A DNA stretch of 56,287 bases from an uncultured bacterium (GCA_905214995.1 CAJMOT010000002.1:1-56287); one strand, 5' to 3'. Shown: positions 1 through 9,082, numbered from the stretch's first letter. The notes: generated by a model from the sequence alone, not told the origin. Made by a program: numbers and translations.

Positions 1-45
1 GGCGAAGGGGCGCTGACGGAGTCTTTACTTTCCCAGAGAGGAAGA

Positions 46-78
46 GCCCCGCAGGATCGCCCCGCGGGGTTTTTTTTG
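46..78 (+). terminator. Intrinsic terminator of an upstream gene
   Basis: A GC stem (CCCCGC at 47-52 with GCGGGG at 64-69) is followed by an eight-T run at 70-77. It closes a plus-strand transcription unit lying mostly outside the window. Confidence 0.8.
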
Positions 79-154
79 CGCCGCCCGCGGTTTTCGGCGC
101 GCCGCCGAAAAAAAGTGTTTAAAAAAAAACTCAAACGGTCATTCTTTTCAACCT

Positions 155-634
155 ATGGACAAACTGTTAAAACTTATGCTCGACGGCGAGCCGCTCTCCA
201 CCGAGCAGATGGGCAAAATTCTCGGGCTCACGCGCGACGAGCTAGACGAGCGCATGAAGAAGCTCGCGGAGGACGGCGTGCTGCTCGGATGGCGTCCGGT
301 GATAAATCCGGACGCGGACGAGTCCGTCGTGCACGCGGCGATAGAATTGCGCATAAATCCCGAGCGCGACGGCGGCTTTGACAGGCTCGCTCAGCGCGTC
401 AGCAGGTTCGACCAGGTGGACTCCTGCTATCTTATGAGCGGCGGGTACGACCTTCTGATCTTCGTCCGCGCCAAGTCCCTGCGCGGGGTGGCGAGCTTCG
501 TATACGAAAAGCTCGCGACAATCGGCGGCGTGACTTCCACCGCCACGCATTTCTTTCTGAAAACCTACAAGCAGCAGGGGTTCATAATAGACCGCGAGGC
601 CGCGGACGGCGACAGGCTCATATATTCCCCGTAG
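155..634 (+). CDS. Lrp/AsnC-family transcriptional regulator
   Basis: The 159-residue protein has the size and layout of Lrp/AsnC regulators. An N-terminal winged helix-turn-helix covers about residues 1-50 (LSTEQMGKILGLTRDELDER). A C-terminal RAM/ligand-binding domain follows at about 65-145, with the typical segment around YLMSGGYDLLIFVRAKS. Such proteins sense amino acids as octamers and regulate amino-acid metabolism. It lies just upstream of an aminotransferase gene on the same strand, so local regulation of that gene or autoregulation is plausible; this is inference. No clear Shine-Dalgarno sequence precedes the ATG. Confidence 0.88.
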   Translation: MDKLLKLMLDGEPLSTEQMGKILGLTRDELDERMKKLAEDGVLLGWRPVINPDADESVVHAAIELRINPERDGGFDRLAQRVSRFDQVDSCYLMSGGYDLLIFVRAKSLRGVASFVYEKLATIGGVTSTATHFFLKTYKQQGFIIDREAADGDRLIYSP

Positions 635-681
635 TGGCGCGTTCCCATTGGGGCTTTTCGTTTCCATTTCAGGCCAATCAT

Positions 682-1857
682 ATGAAAGACGGCAATCCAT
701 CGAAATTTATCGCCTCTCACGTCGCGACCCTTCCGAAATCGGGCATACGCGAATTTTTCGCTATAGCCGCGAACATGAAGGACGCCGTGTCGCTGGGCAT
801 AGGCGAGCCCGATTTCGTCACCCCGTGGCACATCCGCGAGGCGGCGATATTCGCCCTCGAAAAGGGCAAGACATCCTACACCGACAACCTCGGCCTGCGC
901 CGCCTGCGCAACGAGATTTCCAAATACGTGGAAAAAAACTACGGAGCGTCCTACGATCCCGCGGGCGAAATCCTCGTCGGCGTCGGGGTTTCGGAAGTTC
1001 TCGACTGCGCGCTCAGAGCCATAATAAACCCGGGCGACAAAATAATGTACCACGAGCCGTGCTTCGTGTCGTACTCGCCGAGCGTGAAGCTCTGCCACGG
1101 GATACCGGTTCCGGTGAAGACCCGCCCCGAGGACGGCTTTGCGTTCAACATGGACGAAGTTCGCCGCGCGTGGGTTCCCGGATGCAAGGCGATAGTCATA
1201 AACTTTCCCACCAACCCGACGGGCGGCGTCGCCGGCAGGGAGCAGCTTGCGGAGCTTGCGAAATTCGCGCGCGAAAAGGACATGCTCGTAATCAGCGACG
1301 AAATTTATTCCGAGCTCACCTACGAGGGCGGGCACCATTCGGTCGCGGCGATCGACGGCATGAAGGAGCGCACGATTTTCCTGCACGGGTTTTCGAAGGC
1401 GTTTGCGATGACGGGGTTCAGAATAGGCTACGCGTGCGCTCCGCGCGAGCTCATAGAGGGCATGATGAAAGCCCACCAGTACGCGCTTATGTGCGCGCCG
1501 ATAGTCTCGCAGGAGGCCGCGATAGAGGCGCTCGCAAACGGCGCCCCTTCGATGGAAAAGATGCGCGACCAATACCGCAGGCGCAGGGATTTCATCGTCC
1601 GCAGGTTCAATGAAATGGGCATGGAGTGCGGCCTGCCGCGCGGAACCTTCTACGCCTTTCCGAAAGTTCCGGACGTCGGAATGGACTCTATGGAATTTGC
1701 CAGGTACATTCTCGAATCCGCGCGGGTTGCGGTCGTCCCCGGGTCGGCTTTCGGGCCGTCTGGCGAGGGGTTTTTGCGCGCGAGCTTTTCGACGAGCTAC
1801 GAAAATCTCGTCGAGGCCGCCGACAGGATGGAGAAGGCCGTTGCAAAGCTGAGATAG
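682..1857 (+). CDS. PLP-dependent class I/II aminotransferase
   Basis: A 391-residue fold-type I aminotransferase. Visible signatures are GEPDF near residue 41, the NPTNPTGG-like stretch (FPTNPTGG, 175-182), SDEIY (205-209) and the PLP-lysine motif HGFSKAFAMTGFRIGY with Lys239. It resembles aspartate/aromatic aminotransferases of the PatA/AspC type; the substrate cannot be read from sequence. I start at the ATG at 682. An in-frame GTG at 634 overlapping the previous stop would add 16 residues that do not look like aminotransferase sequence. The gene lies between the Lrp regulator and der, and der begins 12 bp after its stop. Confidence 0.88.
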   Translation: MKDGNPSKFIASHVATLPKSGIREFFAIAANMKDAVSLGIGEPDFVTPWHIREAAIFALEKGKTSYTDNLGLRRLRNEISKYVEKNYGASYDPAGEILVGVGVSEVLDCALRAIINPGDKIMYHEPCFVSYSPSVKLCHGIPVPVKTRPEDGFAFNMDEVRRAWVPGCKAIVINFPTNPTGGVAGREQLAELAKFAREKDMLVISDEIYSELTYEGGHHSVAAIDGMKERTIFLHGFSKAFAMTGFRIGYACAPRELIEGMMKAHQYALMCAPIVSQEAAIEALANGAPSMEKMRDQYRRRRDFIVRRFNEMGMECGLPRGTFYAFPKVPDVGMDSMEFARYILESARVAVVPGSAFGPSGEGFLRASFSTSYENLVEAADRMEKAVAKLR

Positions 1858-1868
1858 GGGAAAAATTT

Positions 1869-3278
1869 ATGAGCGCGCCCGCACCAAAGAGCGTCGCCCT
1901 CGTCGGGCGCCCGAACGTCGGCAAGAGCCGGCTCTTCAACCGCATTCTCGGCCGGCGCGTTTCGATAGTGCACGACAGGCCGGGCGTCACGCGCGACATC
2001 GTCGCAGAACCCCTTTCGGAGGGAGTGGCGCTGATGGACACCGGCGGCATGTTCGCCTCCGCCTCCGGCGGAGAAAAGGTAATCGCGCGCGCGACCAACT
2101 TGCAGGCGAAGTTCGCGATAGACACCGCCGACACCGTGGTGTTCGTGGTGGATTCGCAGGAGGGCCTGACGCCGCTCGACGAGGAGATCGCCGCCCTCCT
2201 GCGCTCCGCGGGCAAGGACGTGATTCTCGCCGTCAACAAAGTCGACGTTCCCTCGCACTCCGCGAGAAGCTCCGAGTTTTTCTCCCTCGGATTTGCGGAT
2301 GTGGCGGAAGTCTCCGCCGAGCACGGTTGCGGAATGGAGGCGCTCATGGAAATGCTCGAGGCGCGCTTCGGCAAAATCGAGCCGGCGCAAGACGGCGGGG
2401 AGGGAAGAATCAAAATTTCCGTCGCGGGCAGGCCGAACGTCGGCAAGAGCTCCATCGCAAACCGGATGCTTGGCGAGGAGCGCATGATAGTAAGCCAGGT
2501 GGCGGGCACCACGCGCGACAGCGTCAAGCTCGACATCGACGCTGTTTCAAAAAACGGCGCCGAGATGAAGTTCAGGCTGTTCGACACCGCGGGGCTTAAG
2601 CTCAACCGCAAGACGAACTCTTCGCTCGACTACCTGTCGTCGGTGCGCACGCGCAGGGCGATAGGCGGGAGCGACGTCGTGTTTCTGGTGCTCGACGCAA
2701 TGGAGGGCGTCGCCGATTTGGACAAGAGGCTCGCGGGGGAAATCGTGGAGGCCGGAGCCGCCGCCATAATCGTCGTGAACAAGTGGGACTACGCCGCGGA
2801 GACTTTCAAAAGCGCCCCGCTGCGCGGCTACGAGAATCTCGCCGCATTTAAAAAGGGATTCGAGGAGGCCGTGCGCCGCGCGCTTCCGGACATCGCCGAC
2901 GCGCCCGTACACTTCGTTTCGGCGAAGGAGAATTCCGGCATAGAAAACCTGCTCGAAAGCGCGTATTCGATGAGCAGAAAAATGCTTTCTGCGCCTTCGA
3001 CAAACGCCCTTAATTCCTGCGTCTCCAAGCTGCTCTCGGCGAACCCGCCAAAGTATGTGGCGAACAAGCGATTTAAAGCGTATTATTGCGTAAAGACGGC
3101 CTCGCGCCCGTACACGATAAGAATGTTCTGCAACGACGCCTCCGTTCTGGCGGACTCGTACCGCCGCTACCTCGTAAAGGGCCTGCGCGAAAAGCTGCGC
3201 CTCGGAGGGGTTTCGATAAAGCTCGAGCTCGTGGGAAAGCCCAAACGCTATGCGGGCGCGGGAAAGGGACGCAGATGA
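1869..3278 (+). CDS. der: Ribosome-assembly GTPase Der (EngA)
   Basis: A 469-residue protein with two tandem Era-like GTPase domains, the hallmark of Der, each starting with GRPNVGKS (about residue 12 and about residue 190). G3 motifs DTGG and DTAG and G4 motifs NKVD and NKWD are present. A C-terminal KH-like domain ends in a basic tail. Der acts in 50S subunit assembly. The start is the ATG at 1869, preceded by an AGGGGA ribosome-binding site at about 1855-1860. The reading frame is open further upstream but only inside the aminotransferase gene. The stop overlaps the fmt start by four bases (ATGA), indicating translational coupling. Confidence 0.96.
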   Translation: MSAPAPKSVALVGRPNVGKSRLFNRILGRRVSIVHDRPGVTRDIVAEPLSEGVALMDTGGMFASASGGEKVIARATNLQAKFAIDTADTVVFVVDSQEGLTPLDEEIAALLRSAGKDVILAVNKVDVPSHSARSSEFFSLGFADVAEVSAEHGCGMEALMEMLEARFGKIEPAQDGGEGRIKISVAGRPNVGKSSIANRMLGEERMIVSQVAGTTRDSVKLDIDAVSKNGAEMKFRLFDTAGLKLNRKTNSSLDYLSSVRTRRAIGGSDVVFLVLDAMEGVADLDKRLAGEIVEAGAAAIIVVNKWDYAAETFKSAPLRGYENLAAFKKGFEEAVRRALPDIADAPVHFVSAKENSGIENLLESAYSMSRKMLSAPSTNALNSCVSKLLSANPPKYVANKRFKAYYCVKTASRPYTIRMFCNDASVLADSYRRYLVKGLREKLRLGGVSIKLELVGKPKRYAGAGKGRR

Positions 3279-4240
3279 GGGTCGCGTTCATGGCCTCCGA
3301 CGCCATCGCCCTCGATTCCATAAGGGCGCTGTTTGGCGGAGGATGCCCGGGTTTCGAGCTCGCGTGCGTGGTCAGCAACCCCGACAGGCCAAAGGGCAGG
3401 GGAAAAAAATTGTCGCCAAACGACGTCTCCGCGTGGGCGCTCGAAAACGGCGTTGAGCTATTGCGCCCCGAGGGTTCGCCGGATGAATCCGACGCCGCGC
3501 GCATGAGGGGGCTCGGCGTCGAGATGATAGTCGTGATGGCGTACGGGAGAATGCTCAAAAAAAACGTATTGGAGTACGGCAGATATCCGTGCCTGAACCT
3601 CCACGCCTCGCTGCTTCCGCAGCTGCGCGGGGCGTCGCCCGTTGAGACCGCGATAGCGCTCGGCTTCAAATCCACCGGCGTGAGCCTCATGGCGATAGAG
3701 CCGCGAATGGACTCCGGCCCCGTATGCGCGGCGGAGGAGGTCGCGATAGAACCCTCCGACGGCTCGGCGTCCCTGCGCGGAAAGATAGCCGCCGCCGCCG
3801 CGCGCCTGCTGGCCGAAAACATTTCCTCCGTGGCGGACGGCTCGGCGAAATTCAAGCCGCAGGACGAATCGCGCGCGACGTACACCCGCAAGATTGGCAA
3901 GGAGGATTTGTTTTTGGATTTCCGCCTGCCCGCGGAGGAAATCGCCAACCGCGCGCGGGCGTTCTCGTTCGCCGTCGCGGAGATCGGCGGAGAGGCGGTC
4001 AAGCTCTCGAAAGCCTTTGCCGCCGCGCGCATGAAGGGCGGCGCGGAATGCGGCGAGGTCGTCGCGGCCTCGCGCGCCGACGGGCTCAGAATCGCGTGCG
4101 GAGATGGCGACATCGCGTTCGGAGCCATTCAGAGGCCGTGCTCAAAAATGCTTTCCGCGCCGGAATTTTTCGCGGGCAATTCTATTGAAGTGGGAAAAGT
4201 TTTAAAGAGCTTCGACTCGCGACCGCTTCTGCGCCCATAA
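3275..4240 (+). CDS. fmt: Methionyl-tRNA formyltransferase
   Basis: A 321-residue enzyme that formylates initiator Met-tRNA using 10-formyltetrahydrofolate. The N-terminal formyltransferase domain holds the active-site segment NLHASLLPQLRGASP (Asn and His) and the downstream IEPRMDSGPV with the catalytic Asp. A C-terminal oligonucleotide-binding-like domain begins near residue 205. Length is normal for the family. The start overlaps the der stop by four bases, so the two are probably co-translated. No terminator is obvious immediately after the stop. Confidence 0.95.
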   Translation: MRVAFMASDAIALDSIRALFGGGCPGFELACVVSNPDRPKGRGKKLSPNDVSAWALENGVELLRPEGSPDESDAARMRGLGVEMIVVMAYGRMLKKNVLEYGRYPCLNLHASLLPQLRGASPVETAIALGFKSTGVSLMAIEPRMDSGPVCAAEEVAIEPSDGSASLRGKIAAAAARLLAENISSVADGSAKFKPQDESRATYTRKIGKEDLFLDFRLPAEEIANRARAFSFAVAEIGGEAVKLSKAFAAARMKGGAECGEVVAASRADGLRIACGDGDIAFGAIQRPCSKMLSAPEFFAGNSIEVGKVLKSFDSRPLLRP

Positions 4241-4573
4241 ATTTTCGCGAAGCCGCAATTTTTATATTGCATCATTCGCATATCGTATTCTATATAAAAA
4301 ACGCATTGATAAATTTGCTCGTCGGCACGTTGAGATGGCGCTTTTTTACAGACCGTTTTTCGAAGGGGTATTTTTTGAAGATATGCCGTCGGGCGTCTCC
4401 CCCTTCGCATTTAAGGCGACTGCCGGATTCGGATTTTTTTGCGCGGCGCAGGAGCCGCGGAGTTTCCGCCCCGTTCGGGCGCGAGGATTTTCGTTGTACG
4501 CGCGTTGGAGCTGCAAAGTTCCCCGCATTCGCGCGCAACGTTAACATGAAAACAACCCAAAAAAAATAGAATC
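4241..4573 (+). other. Intergenic region with a seven-codon upstream ORF
   Basis: About 330 bases separate fmt from the H1-like gene, with no convincing gene. The only notable element is a mini-ORF at 4546-4569 encoding MKTTQKK and a stop, ending four bases before the H1-like ATG. It could be a leader that couples ribosomes to the lysine-repeat gene, which lacks its own Shine-Dalgarno sequence, or it may be chance. The promoter of the H1-like gene should lie here but no clean -35/-10 pair was found. Confidence 0.4.
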
Positions 4574-4888
4574 ATGGCAACAAAAAAAGTGGTAAAAAAG
4601 GCAGCTCCGAAGAAGGCTGTGGCAAAGAAGGCTCCCGCGAAGAAAGCGGCCGCCAAAAAAGCTCCCGCCAAGAAGGCGGCCGTTAAAAAGGCTCCGGCCA
4701 AAAAGGCGGCCGCGAAGAAAGCGGCGGTCAAGAAGGCTCCGGCCAAGAAAGCCGTAGCCAAAAAAGCCCCCGCGAAGAAAGCGGCTGCCAAGAAAGCTCC
4801 GGCGAAAAAGGCCTGCGCAAAGAAAGCCTGCGCATTGAAATCGGTTGCCAAGAAGCCGTGCGCGAAAAAGTGCGGCTGCAAAAAGTAG
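4574..4888 (+). CDS. Lysine/alanine-repeat histone H1-like protein
   Basis: A 104-residue protein built almost wholly from AKKAPAKKA/AKKAAVKKA-type repeats (about residues 5-80). This is the composition of bacterial H1-like proteins (Hc1/AlgP type) that bind and compact DNA through lysine-rich tails. No globular domain is present. The last ~25 residues depart from the repeat and add five cysteines (KKACAKKACA, then KKPCAKKCGCKK), unusual for this class and possibly a metal or redox feature. The DNA is correspondingly repetitive. A strong terminator follows. The open frame on the opposite strand is a by-product of the repeat. Confidence 0.85.
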   Translation: MATKKVVKKAAPKKAVAKKAPAKKAAAKKAPAKKAAVKKAPAKKAAAKKAAVKKAPAKKAVAKKAPAKKAAAKKAPAKKACAKKACALKSVAKKPCAKKCGCKK

Positions 4889-4911
4889 CGGCTAAGTTTC
4901 GACTTTTGCGG

Positions 4912-4949
4912 GGAGCCCCGGGACTCGTTTCCGCGGGCTCCTTTTTTTT
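4912..4949 (+). terminator. Intrinsic terminator after the H1-like gene
   Basis: GGAGCCC (4912-4918) pairs with GGGCTCC (4935-4941), followed by eight T residues (4942-4949). Confidence 0.88.
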
Positions 4950-5073
4950 CGCCTGCCTCCGCGCAATAACGGAGCCTGCGGATTTTGTTAGAAATTCGTT
5001 TTTTTTAAAAAAAAGCTTCCATTTTCGCGTCATATATATTTTTTACTTGATTTCATTTTTTCAAAAAAGGGAA

Positions 5074-6180
5074 ATGCCTGAATTCTTTGAGCTCGAAAAA
5101 GTAGACAAGCGCTTCGGAGACAACCATGTCGTAAAAAGCGTGAGCTTCGGGGTGCGCTGCGGCGAAATATTTTCCCTTCTCGGCCCGAGCGGCTGCGGCA
5201 AGACCACCATTTTGAGAATATCCGGCGGCTTTGAGGAGCCCGACTCCGGAAAGATTTTTCTCGACGGAAAGGACATCACCGACACCGCGCCCAACAAGCG
5301 CAAAATAAACACGGTGTTCCAAAACTACGCCCTCTTCCCGCACATGACCGTCTTCGACAACATAGCGTTCGGCCCCCGCACGGCGGGAGTGGACGAAAAG
5401 CGCGTCGGGGAAATGGTGGACGAAATGCTTTCGATCATCCGCCTCGAGGGGCTCGCCTCGCGCAAGACCGACACCATAAGCGGCGGGCAGAAGCAGCGCA
5501 TAGCCATAGCGCGCGCTCTCATAAACAAGCCAAAGCTCCTTCTGCTCGACGAGCCGCTCGCCGCGCTCGACCTCAAGCTGCGCCAGTACATGCTGCTCGA
5601 GCTCGACAGAATCCACGACGAGGTGGGGACGACTTTCATATACGTCACGCACGACCAGGGCGAGGCGATGAGCCTTTCGGACAGAATCGCCGTCATGAAC
5701 GGCGGCGTCATAGAGCAGATAGGGACGCCCGCCGAAATCTACGAAAACCCCCGCACCAAATTCGTTGCGTCCTTCATCGGCGACACCAATTTTTTCGAGG
5801 GTTCCGTCGCGTCCGTCACCAACCGCGAATACTGCCGCATAGACTTCTTCGGGCTCGGCGAATTTCCGTCGTACAACGAGCACAGCCTGTCGGTGGGCGA
5901 CAAGGTGACGGTCAGCATCAGGCCGGAAAAGTTCAGGATTTTTGACAAAAAGCCCGAAAACGAAAACCTCAACATGTTCGAGGCGCAGGTAATCGACATC
6001 GTTTACCAGGGCGCGCAGACCCGCTATTGGGTGAAGTCCGCCGACGGGCGCCGCATAAATATCGTCACCCAGCACAACCGCTGCTATCTCGACTACAAAC
6101 AGCCCACTTGGGACGACAAAGTGTGGGTTGCGTGGCACCCCGACGACGTCACGACGCTCCCCGAGGAGGCCCCGCATTAG
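5074..6180 (+). CDS. potA: Spermidine/putrescine ABC transporter ATPase
   Basis: A 368-residue ATPase that powers polyamine import. Walker A is GPSGCGKTT (about residues 39-47), the ABC signature is SGGQKQR, Walker B is LLLLDEP, and the H-loop is YVTHDQ. A C-terminal TOBE-like regulatory domain starts around residue 240, as in PotA/CysA/MalK-type ATPases. The start is the ATG at 5074 with AAAAAAGGGAA just before it; the frame is open upstream but only through non-coding sequence and the terminator. It is the first gene of potABCD, 12 bp before potB. Confidence 0.93.
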   Translation: MPEFFELEKVDKRFGDNHVVKSVSFGVRCGEIFSLLGPSGCGKTTILRISGGFEEPDSGKIFLDGKDITDTAPNKRKINTVFQNYALFPHMTVFDNIAFGPRTAGVDEKRVGEMVDEMLSIIRLEGLASRKTDTISGGQKQRIAIARALINKPKLLLLDEPLAALDLKLRQYMLLELDRIHDEVGTTFIYVTHDQGEAMSLSDRIAVMNGGVIEQIGTPAEIYENPRTKFVASFIGDTNFFEGSVASVTNREYCRIDFFGLGEFPSYNEHSLSVGDKVTVSIRPEKFRIFDKKPENENLNMFEAQVIDIVYQGAQTRYWVKSADGRRINIVTQHNRCYLDYKQPTWDDKVWVAWHPDDVTTLPEEAPH

Positions 6181-6192
6181 GGTTCTTAAACT

Positions 6193-7110
6193 ATGGCCGA
6201 CGACAAATCGAATTTTTCGGCGCGCGCGGGCGCAAAGAGGTTCACCGAGTGGTTGTTCACCGCGCCGTCGCTTTTGTGGTTGGCCGTATTTTTCGTAATA
6301 CCGTCCCTGCTGGTATTCGCCATCGCCTTCAAGACGGCCGATCCCGCGGGCGGAATAGGCCCCGGGTGGACGCTCGATACTTTCGCCAACGTCTTGCGCA
6401 GCGACTACGTTTCGGTTTTGTGGCGCACGGTGTGGGTTTCGTGCGCGATAACGGCGATATGCCTTTTGCTCGGGATTCCCGTCGGGTACTGGATAGCCCA
6501 GCAGCGCGAGAAGTACCGCTACTGGCTGCTGCTTGTCATAATAATACCGCTCTGGACGAACTTCCTGATACGCATTTTCGCGTGGAGGGTTCTGCTGCAC
6601 CCCGACGGATTTTTGCGCTCGGCGCTGCTGAAGCTCGGGATAATTTCCGACGACGTGTTTTTGCTTAACAACCTTGGGGCGGTCATAACCGTGTCGGTTT
6701 ACACCTGCCTGCCGTTCGCGATTCTCCCGATTTACGCCGCGGCGGAAAAGTTCAATTTCTCCCTGATAGAGGCCGCGCGCGACTTGGGCGCGTCGCGCTT
6801 CAAGGCGTTCGTCTCCATATTCATTCCCGGGATAAAGCGCGGCATATACACGGCGATAATGGTGGTGTTCATTCCCGCGATGGGCTCGTACGCAATTCCC
6901 GATCTCGTCGGCGGCGTTGACGGCGAAATGCTCGGCAACAAGATCGCAATCCGCGCGTCCGCCAACAGGAACCTGCCGGAGGCCGCGGCGCTGGCGGCGC
7001 TGCTCTCGGTCATAATATCCGTTCCGGTGTTTCTGGTTTTCCTCAAACAGAAGGGGGTTCTGAAAAACGTCATCAACATACGCAGGTCGTCGGGGGACTC
7101 CACAAAATGA
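6193..7110 (+). CDS. potB: Polyamine ABC transporter permease PotB
   Basis: A 305-residue inner-membrane permease with about six transmembrane helices; the first is near residues 20-43 (PSLLWLAVFFVIPSLLVFAI). The ATPase-coupling EAA motif appears as IEAARDLGASRFKAF. Family knowledge and gene order give PotB: ATPase, two permeases, then binding protein. The gene ends in a four-base ATGA overlap with potC, so the two permeases are probably made in equal amounts. Confidence 0.92.
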   Translation: MADDKSNFSARAGAKRFTEWLFTAPSLLWLAVFFVIPSLLVFAIAFKTADPAGGIGPGWTLDTFANVLRSDYVSVLWRTVWVSCAITAICLLLGIPVGYWIAQQREKYRYWLLLVIIIPLWTNFLIRIFAWRVLLHPDGFLRSALLKLGIISDDVFLLNNLGAVITVSVYTCLPFAILPIYAAAEKFNFSLIEAARDLGASRFKAFVSIFIPGIKRGIYTAIMVVFIPAMGSYAIPDLVGGVDGEMLGNKIAIRASANRNLPEAAALAALLSVIISVPVFLVFLKQKGVLKNVINIRRSSGDSTK

Positions 7111-7880
7111 AGTCGCGCTACACGTCGCTTTTCGTCACGATATTCGTGATGGTTTTCATGTACCTGCCGATTGTGATGCTCGTCAGCCAGTCGTTCAACG
7201 AGTCGCGATACGGCGGAAAGTGGATGGGGTTTTCGCTGAAATGGTACGAGGCGCTTTTCAAGGACTCCGCCGTCATAAACGCCACCCTCAACACCTTGAT
7301 TGTGGCGTTTGCGGCGACCGTCATCTCAACGGCGGTCGGAACCTGCGCGGCGTGGACTTTGAACAAGTACAGGCTATCCAAGCTCCAGTCGGCGCACTAC
7401 GTGCTCGTGTACGCCCCGATGTGCGTGCCGGACGTCCTGATGGGAATTAGCCTGCTCCTGATGTTCGTGAGCATGCGCGTGGATCTGGGGCTAACGACGG
7501 TGATTCTCGCACACGCGACTTTCTGCCTGAGCTTTGTCACGTTCACGGTGCTCGCGCGCCTTCAAGACTTCGACTTCAACATAATCCAGGCGGCGCAGGA
7601 TTTGGGCGCGGGCAATTTCAGGATATTCGTGAAAATCGTCCTGCCGCTTTTGGGGCCTGGAATAGCGGCGGGGGCGATGATGGCGTTTACTCTTTCTATG
7701 GACGACTTTGTCGTGACGTTCTTTGTGGGAGGCCCGGGGAGCACAACCCTGCCCGTGAAGGTTTACAGCATGATGAAGCACGGCCCGCCGGCGATAATAA
7801 ACGCCCTGAGCGTCGTGTTTATGGCGCTGACGTTCACCGTGGCGATAGCGGGGCAGTTTTTGACGCGCAAAAAGTTTTAA
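7107..7880 (+). CDS. potC: Polyamine ABC transporter permease PotC
   Basis: A 257-residue inner-membrane permease, the partner of PotB, with about six transmembrane helices from residue 8 on. The EAA-type coupling loop reads IQAAQDLGAGNFRIF, followed by the conserved SMDDFVVTFFVGGPG segment seen in PotC proteins. Length is typical. The start overlaps the potB stop by four bases. The binding-protein gene potD follows after 28 bp. Confidence 0.92.
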   Translation: MKSRYTSLFVTIFVMVFMYLPIVMLVSQSFNESRYGGKWMGFSLKWYEALFKDSAVINATLNTLIVAFAATVISTAVGTCAAWTLNKYRLSKLQSAHYVLVYAPMCVPDVLMGISLLLMFVSMRVDLGLTTVILAHATFCLSFVTFTVLARLQDFDFNIIQAAQDLGAGNFRIFVKIVLPLLGPGIAAGAMMAFTLSMDDFVVTFFVGGPGSTTLPVKVYSMMKHGPPAIINALSVVFMALTFTVAIAGQFLTRKKF

Positions 7881-7908
7881 CCCTAAAAAAAGGCTAAAAT
7901 AAAAGGAA

Positions 7909-8955
7909 ATGAAGAAAATACTCAAATATGTCGCATCGGCCGCCGCCCTCTGCGCGGCGATCGCAATGTGTGGCTGCGGGCCGTCGAAGCCCGTACTCAA
8001 CGTCTATATGTGGTCCGACTACATAGACCTCGACCTCGTAAAGGAGTTTGAGCAAAAGTACGGCTGCAAGGTCGTAATCGACATATTCGACTCGAACGAG
8101 TTCATGTATTCCAAGCTCAAGGCGGGCGGCGCCGGCTACGACCTCATCCAGCCCTCCAGCTACATGGCAAAAATCATGTACGAGCAGAAGATGATAGAGA
8201 AGCTCGACCATTCCAAACTTCCGAGCCTCGCGAAAATCAACAAGGCATACCTCGACAATCTGGCCATCGACAAGAAGATGGAGTACAGCGTCCCCTACAT
8301 GATAGGCTTTACGTGCATCGCCTACAACAAGGACAAGCTCGGAAAGATTCCCGACACGTGGGCGGTTTTCGGCGACTCCAAGCTCAAGGGCCGCATGACA
8401 ATGCTCAACGACATGCGCGAGACTATCGGCGCCGCGCTGCTCTTCAAGGGCCATTCCATCAACACCACCGACGAAAAGCACCTCGAAGAGGCTAAGAAGC
8501 AGATCATAGAGTGGAAGCGCAATCTCGCGAAATTCGACAATGAAGTCTACAAGGTAGGCATACGCTCCGGAGAATTCCAGATAGTGCAGGGGTACAGCGG
8601 CGACCTCTTCCAGGTCTTTGCGGAAGCTCCGGAACTCGCGTGGATGTGCCCGAAGGAAGGGTTTACAATGTGCTGCGACGACTGGGCGATTCCCGTCACC
8701 GCGCGCAACAAGGAGCTTGCGTACAAGTTTATCGACTTCATGATGACGCCCGAGAACGCCGCGCGCAATATCGAGTTCACCTGCTTCACTTGCCCGGTTG
8801 ACGGCGCGAAGGAGTTCGTTTCCGAGGAAAATAGGAACCACCCGGGAATGTTCATTTCCGACGAAATGTACAAGAAGGGCGAAATCATCCAGGACCTCGG
8901 CGCGGACAACGCCAAATACATAAAAGTCTGGGACGAGATAAAGCTCGCCAAGTAG
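7909..8955 (+). CDS. potD: Polyamine-binding lipoprotein PotD
   Basis: A 348-residue substrate-binding protein of the spermidine/putrescine class. It begins with a lipoprotein-type signal peptide ending in AIAMCGCG, so it is probably lipid-anchored. The mature N-terminus LNVYMWSDYIDLDLVKEFEQ matches the 'WSDYI' opening of PotD/PotF. YDLIQPSSYM, YMIGFTCIAYNKDKLG and DDWAIPVTARNKELA are further family-like blocks. AAAAGGAAATG supplies a good ribosome-binding site. The gene closes the operon and is followed by a strong terminator. Spermidine versus putrescine preference cannot be told from sequence. Confidence 0.93.
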   Translation: MKKILKYVASAAALCAAIAMCGCGPSKPVLNVYMWSDYIDLDLVKEFEQKYGCKVVIDIFDSNEFMYSKLKAGGAGYDLIQPSSYMAKIMYEQKMIEKLDHSKLPSLAKINKAYLDNLAIDKKMEYSVPYMIGFTCIAYNKDKLGKIPDTWAVFGDSKLKGRMTMLNDMRETIGAALLFKGHSINTTDEKHLEEAKKQIIEWKRNLAKFDNEVYKVGIRSGEFQIVQGYSGDLFQVFAEAPELAWMCPKEGFTMCCDDWAIPVTARNKELAYKFIDFMMTPENAARNIEFTCFTCPVDGAKEFVSEENRNHPGMFISDEMYKKGEIIQDLGADNAKYIKVWDEIKLAK

Positions 8956-8973
8956 CGTCGTTCTCTATTTTTC

Positions 8974-9005
8974 AAAACCGGAACGGTTTTCCGTTCCGGT
9001 TTTTT
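8974..9005 (+). terminator. Terminator of the potABCD operon
   Basis: AACCGGAACGG and CCGTTCCGGTT form an 11-bp perfect stem around a TTTT loop (8987-8990), followed by a T run to 9005. Confidence 0.92.
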
Positions 9006-9070
9006 GCGTCCGTTTCGTGCAAAATTTACGCTAATTTCATACTCGCGTATGTAATACTCCGCCGTAAAAT

Positions 9071-9082
9071 TCTATTAATAGA
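9071..9082. repeat. Short perfect palindrome in AT-rich spacer
   Basis: TCTATTAATAGA is a perfect 12-bp palindrome within an imperfect 21-bp one (9066-9086), in the AT-rich spacer downstream of potD and downstream of the minus-strand broken gene. It could be an operator or chance in AT-rich DNA; no gene start lies beside it. Confidence 0.25.

Noticed and set aside
634..681. GTG start for the aminotransferase overlapping the Lrp stop
   Set aside because: The extra 16 residues are not aminotransferase-like; the ATG at 682 gives a normal N-terminus.
4411..4881. Minus-strand frame rich in FAGAFLA repeats
   Set aside because: It is the reverse complement of the lysine-repeat H1-like gene; the AAG/AAA codons read as CTT/TTT.
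4574..4888. Possible CRISPR or tandem DNA repeat array
   Set aside because: The periodicity comes from lysine/alanine codons inside an open frame; there are no unique spacers.
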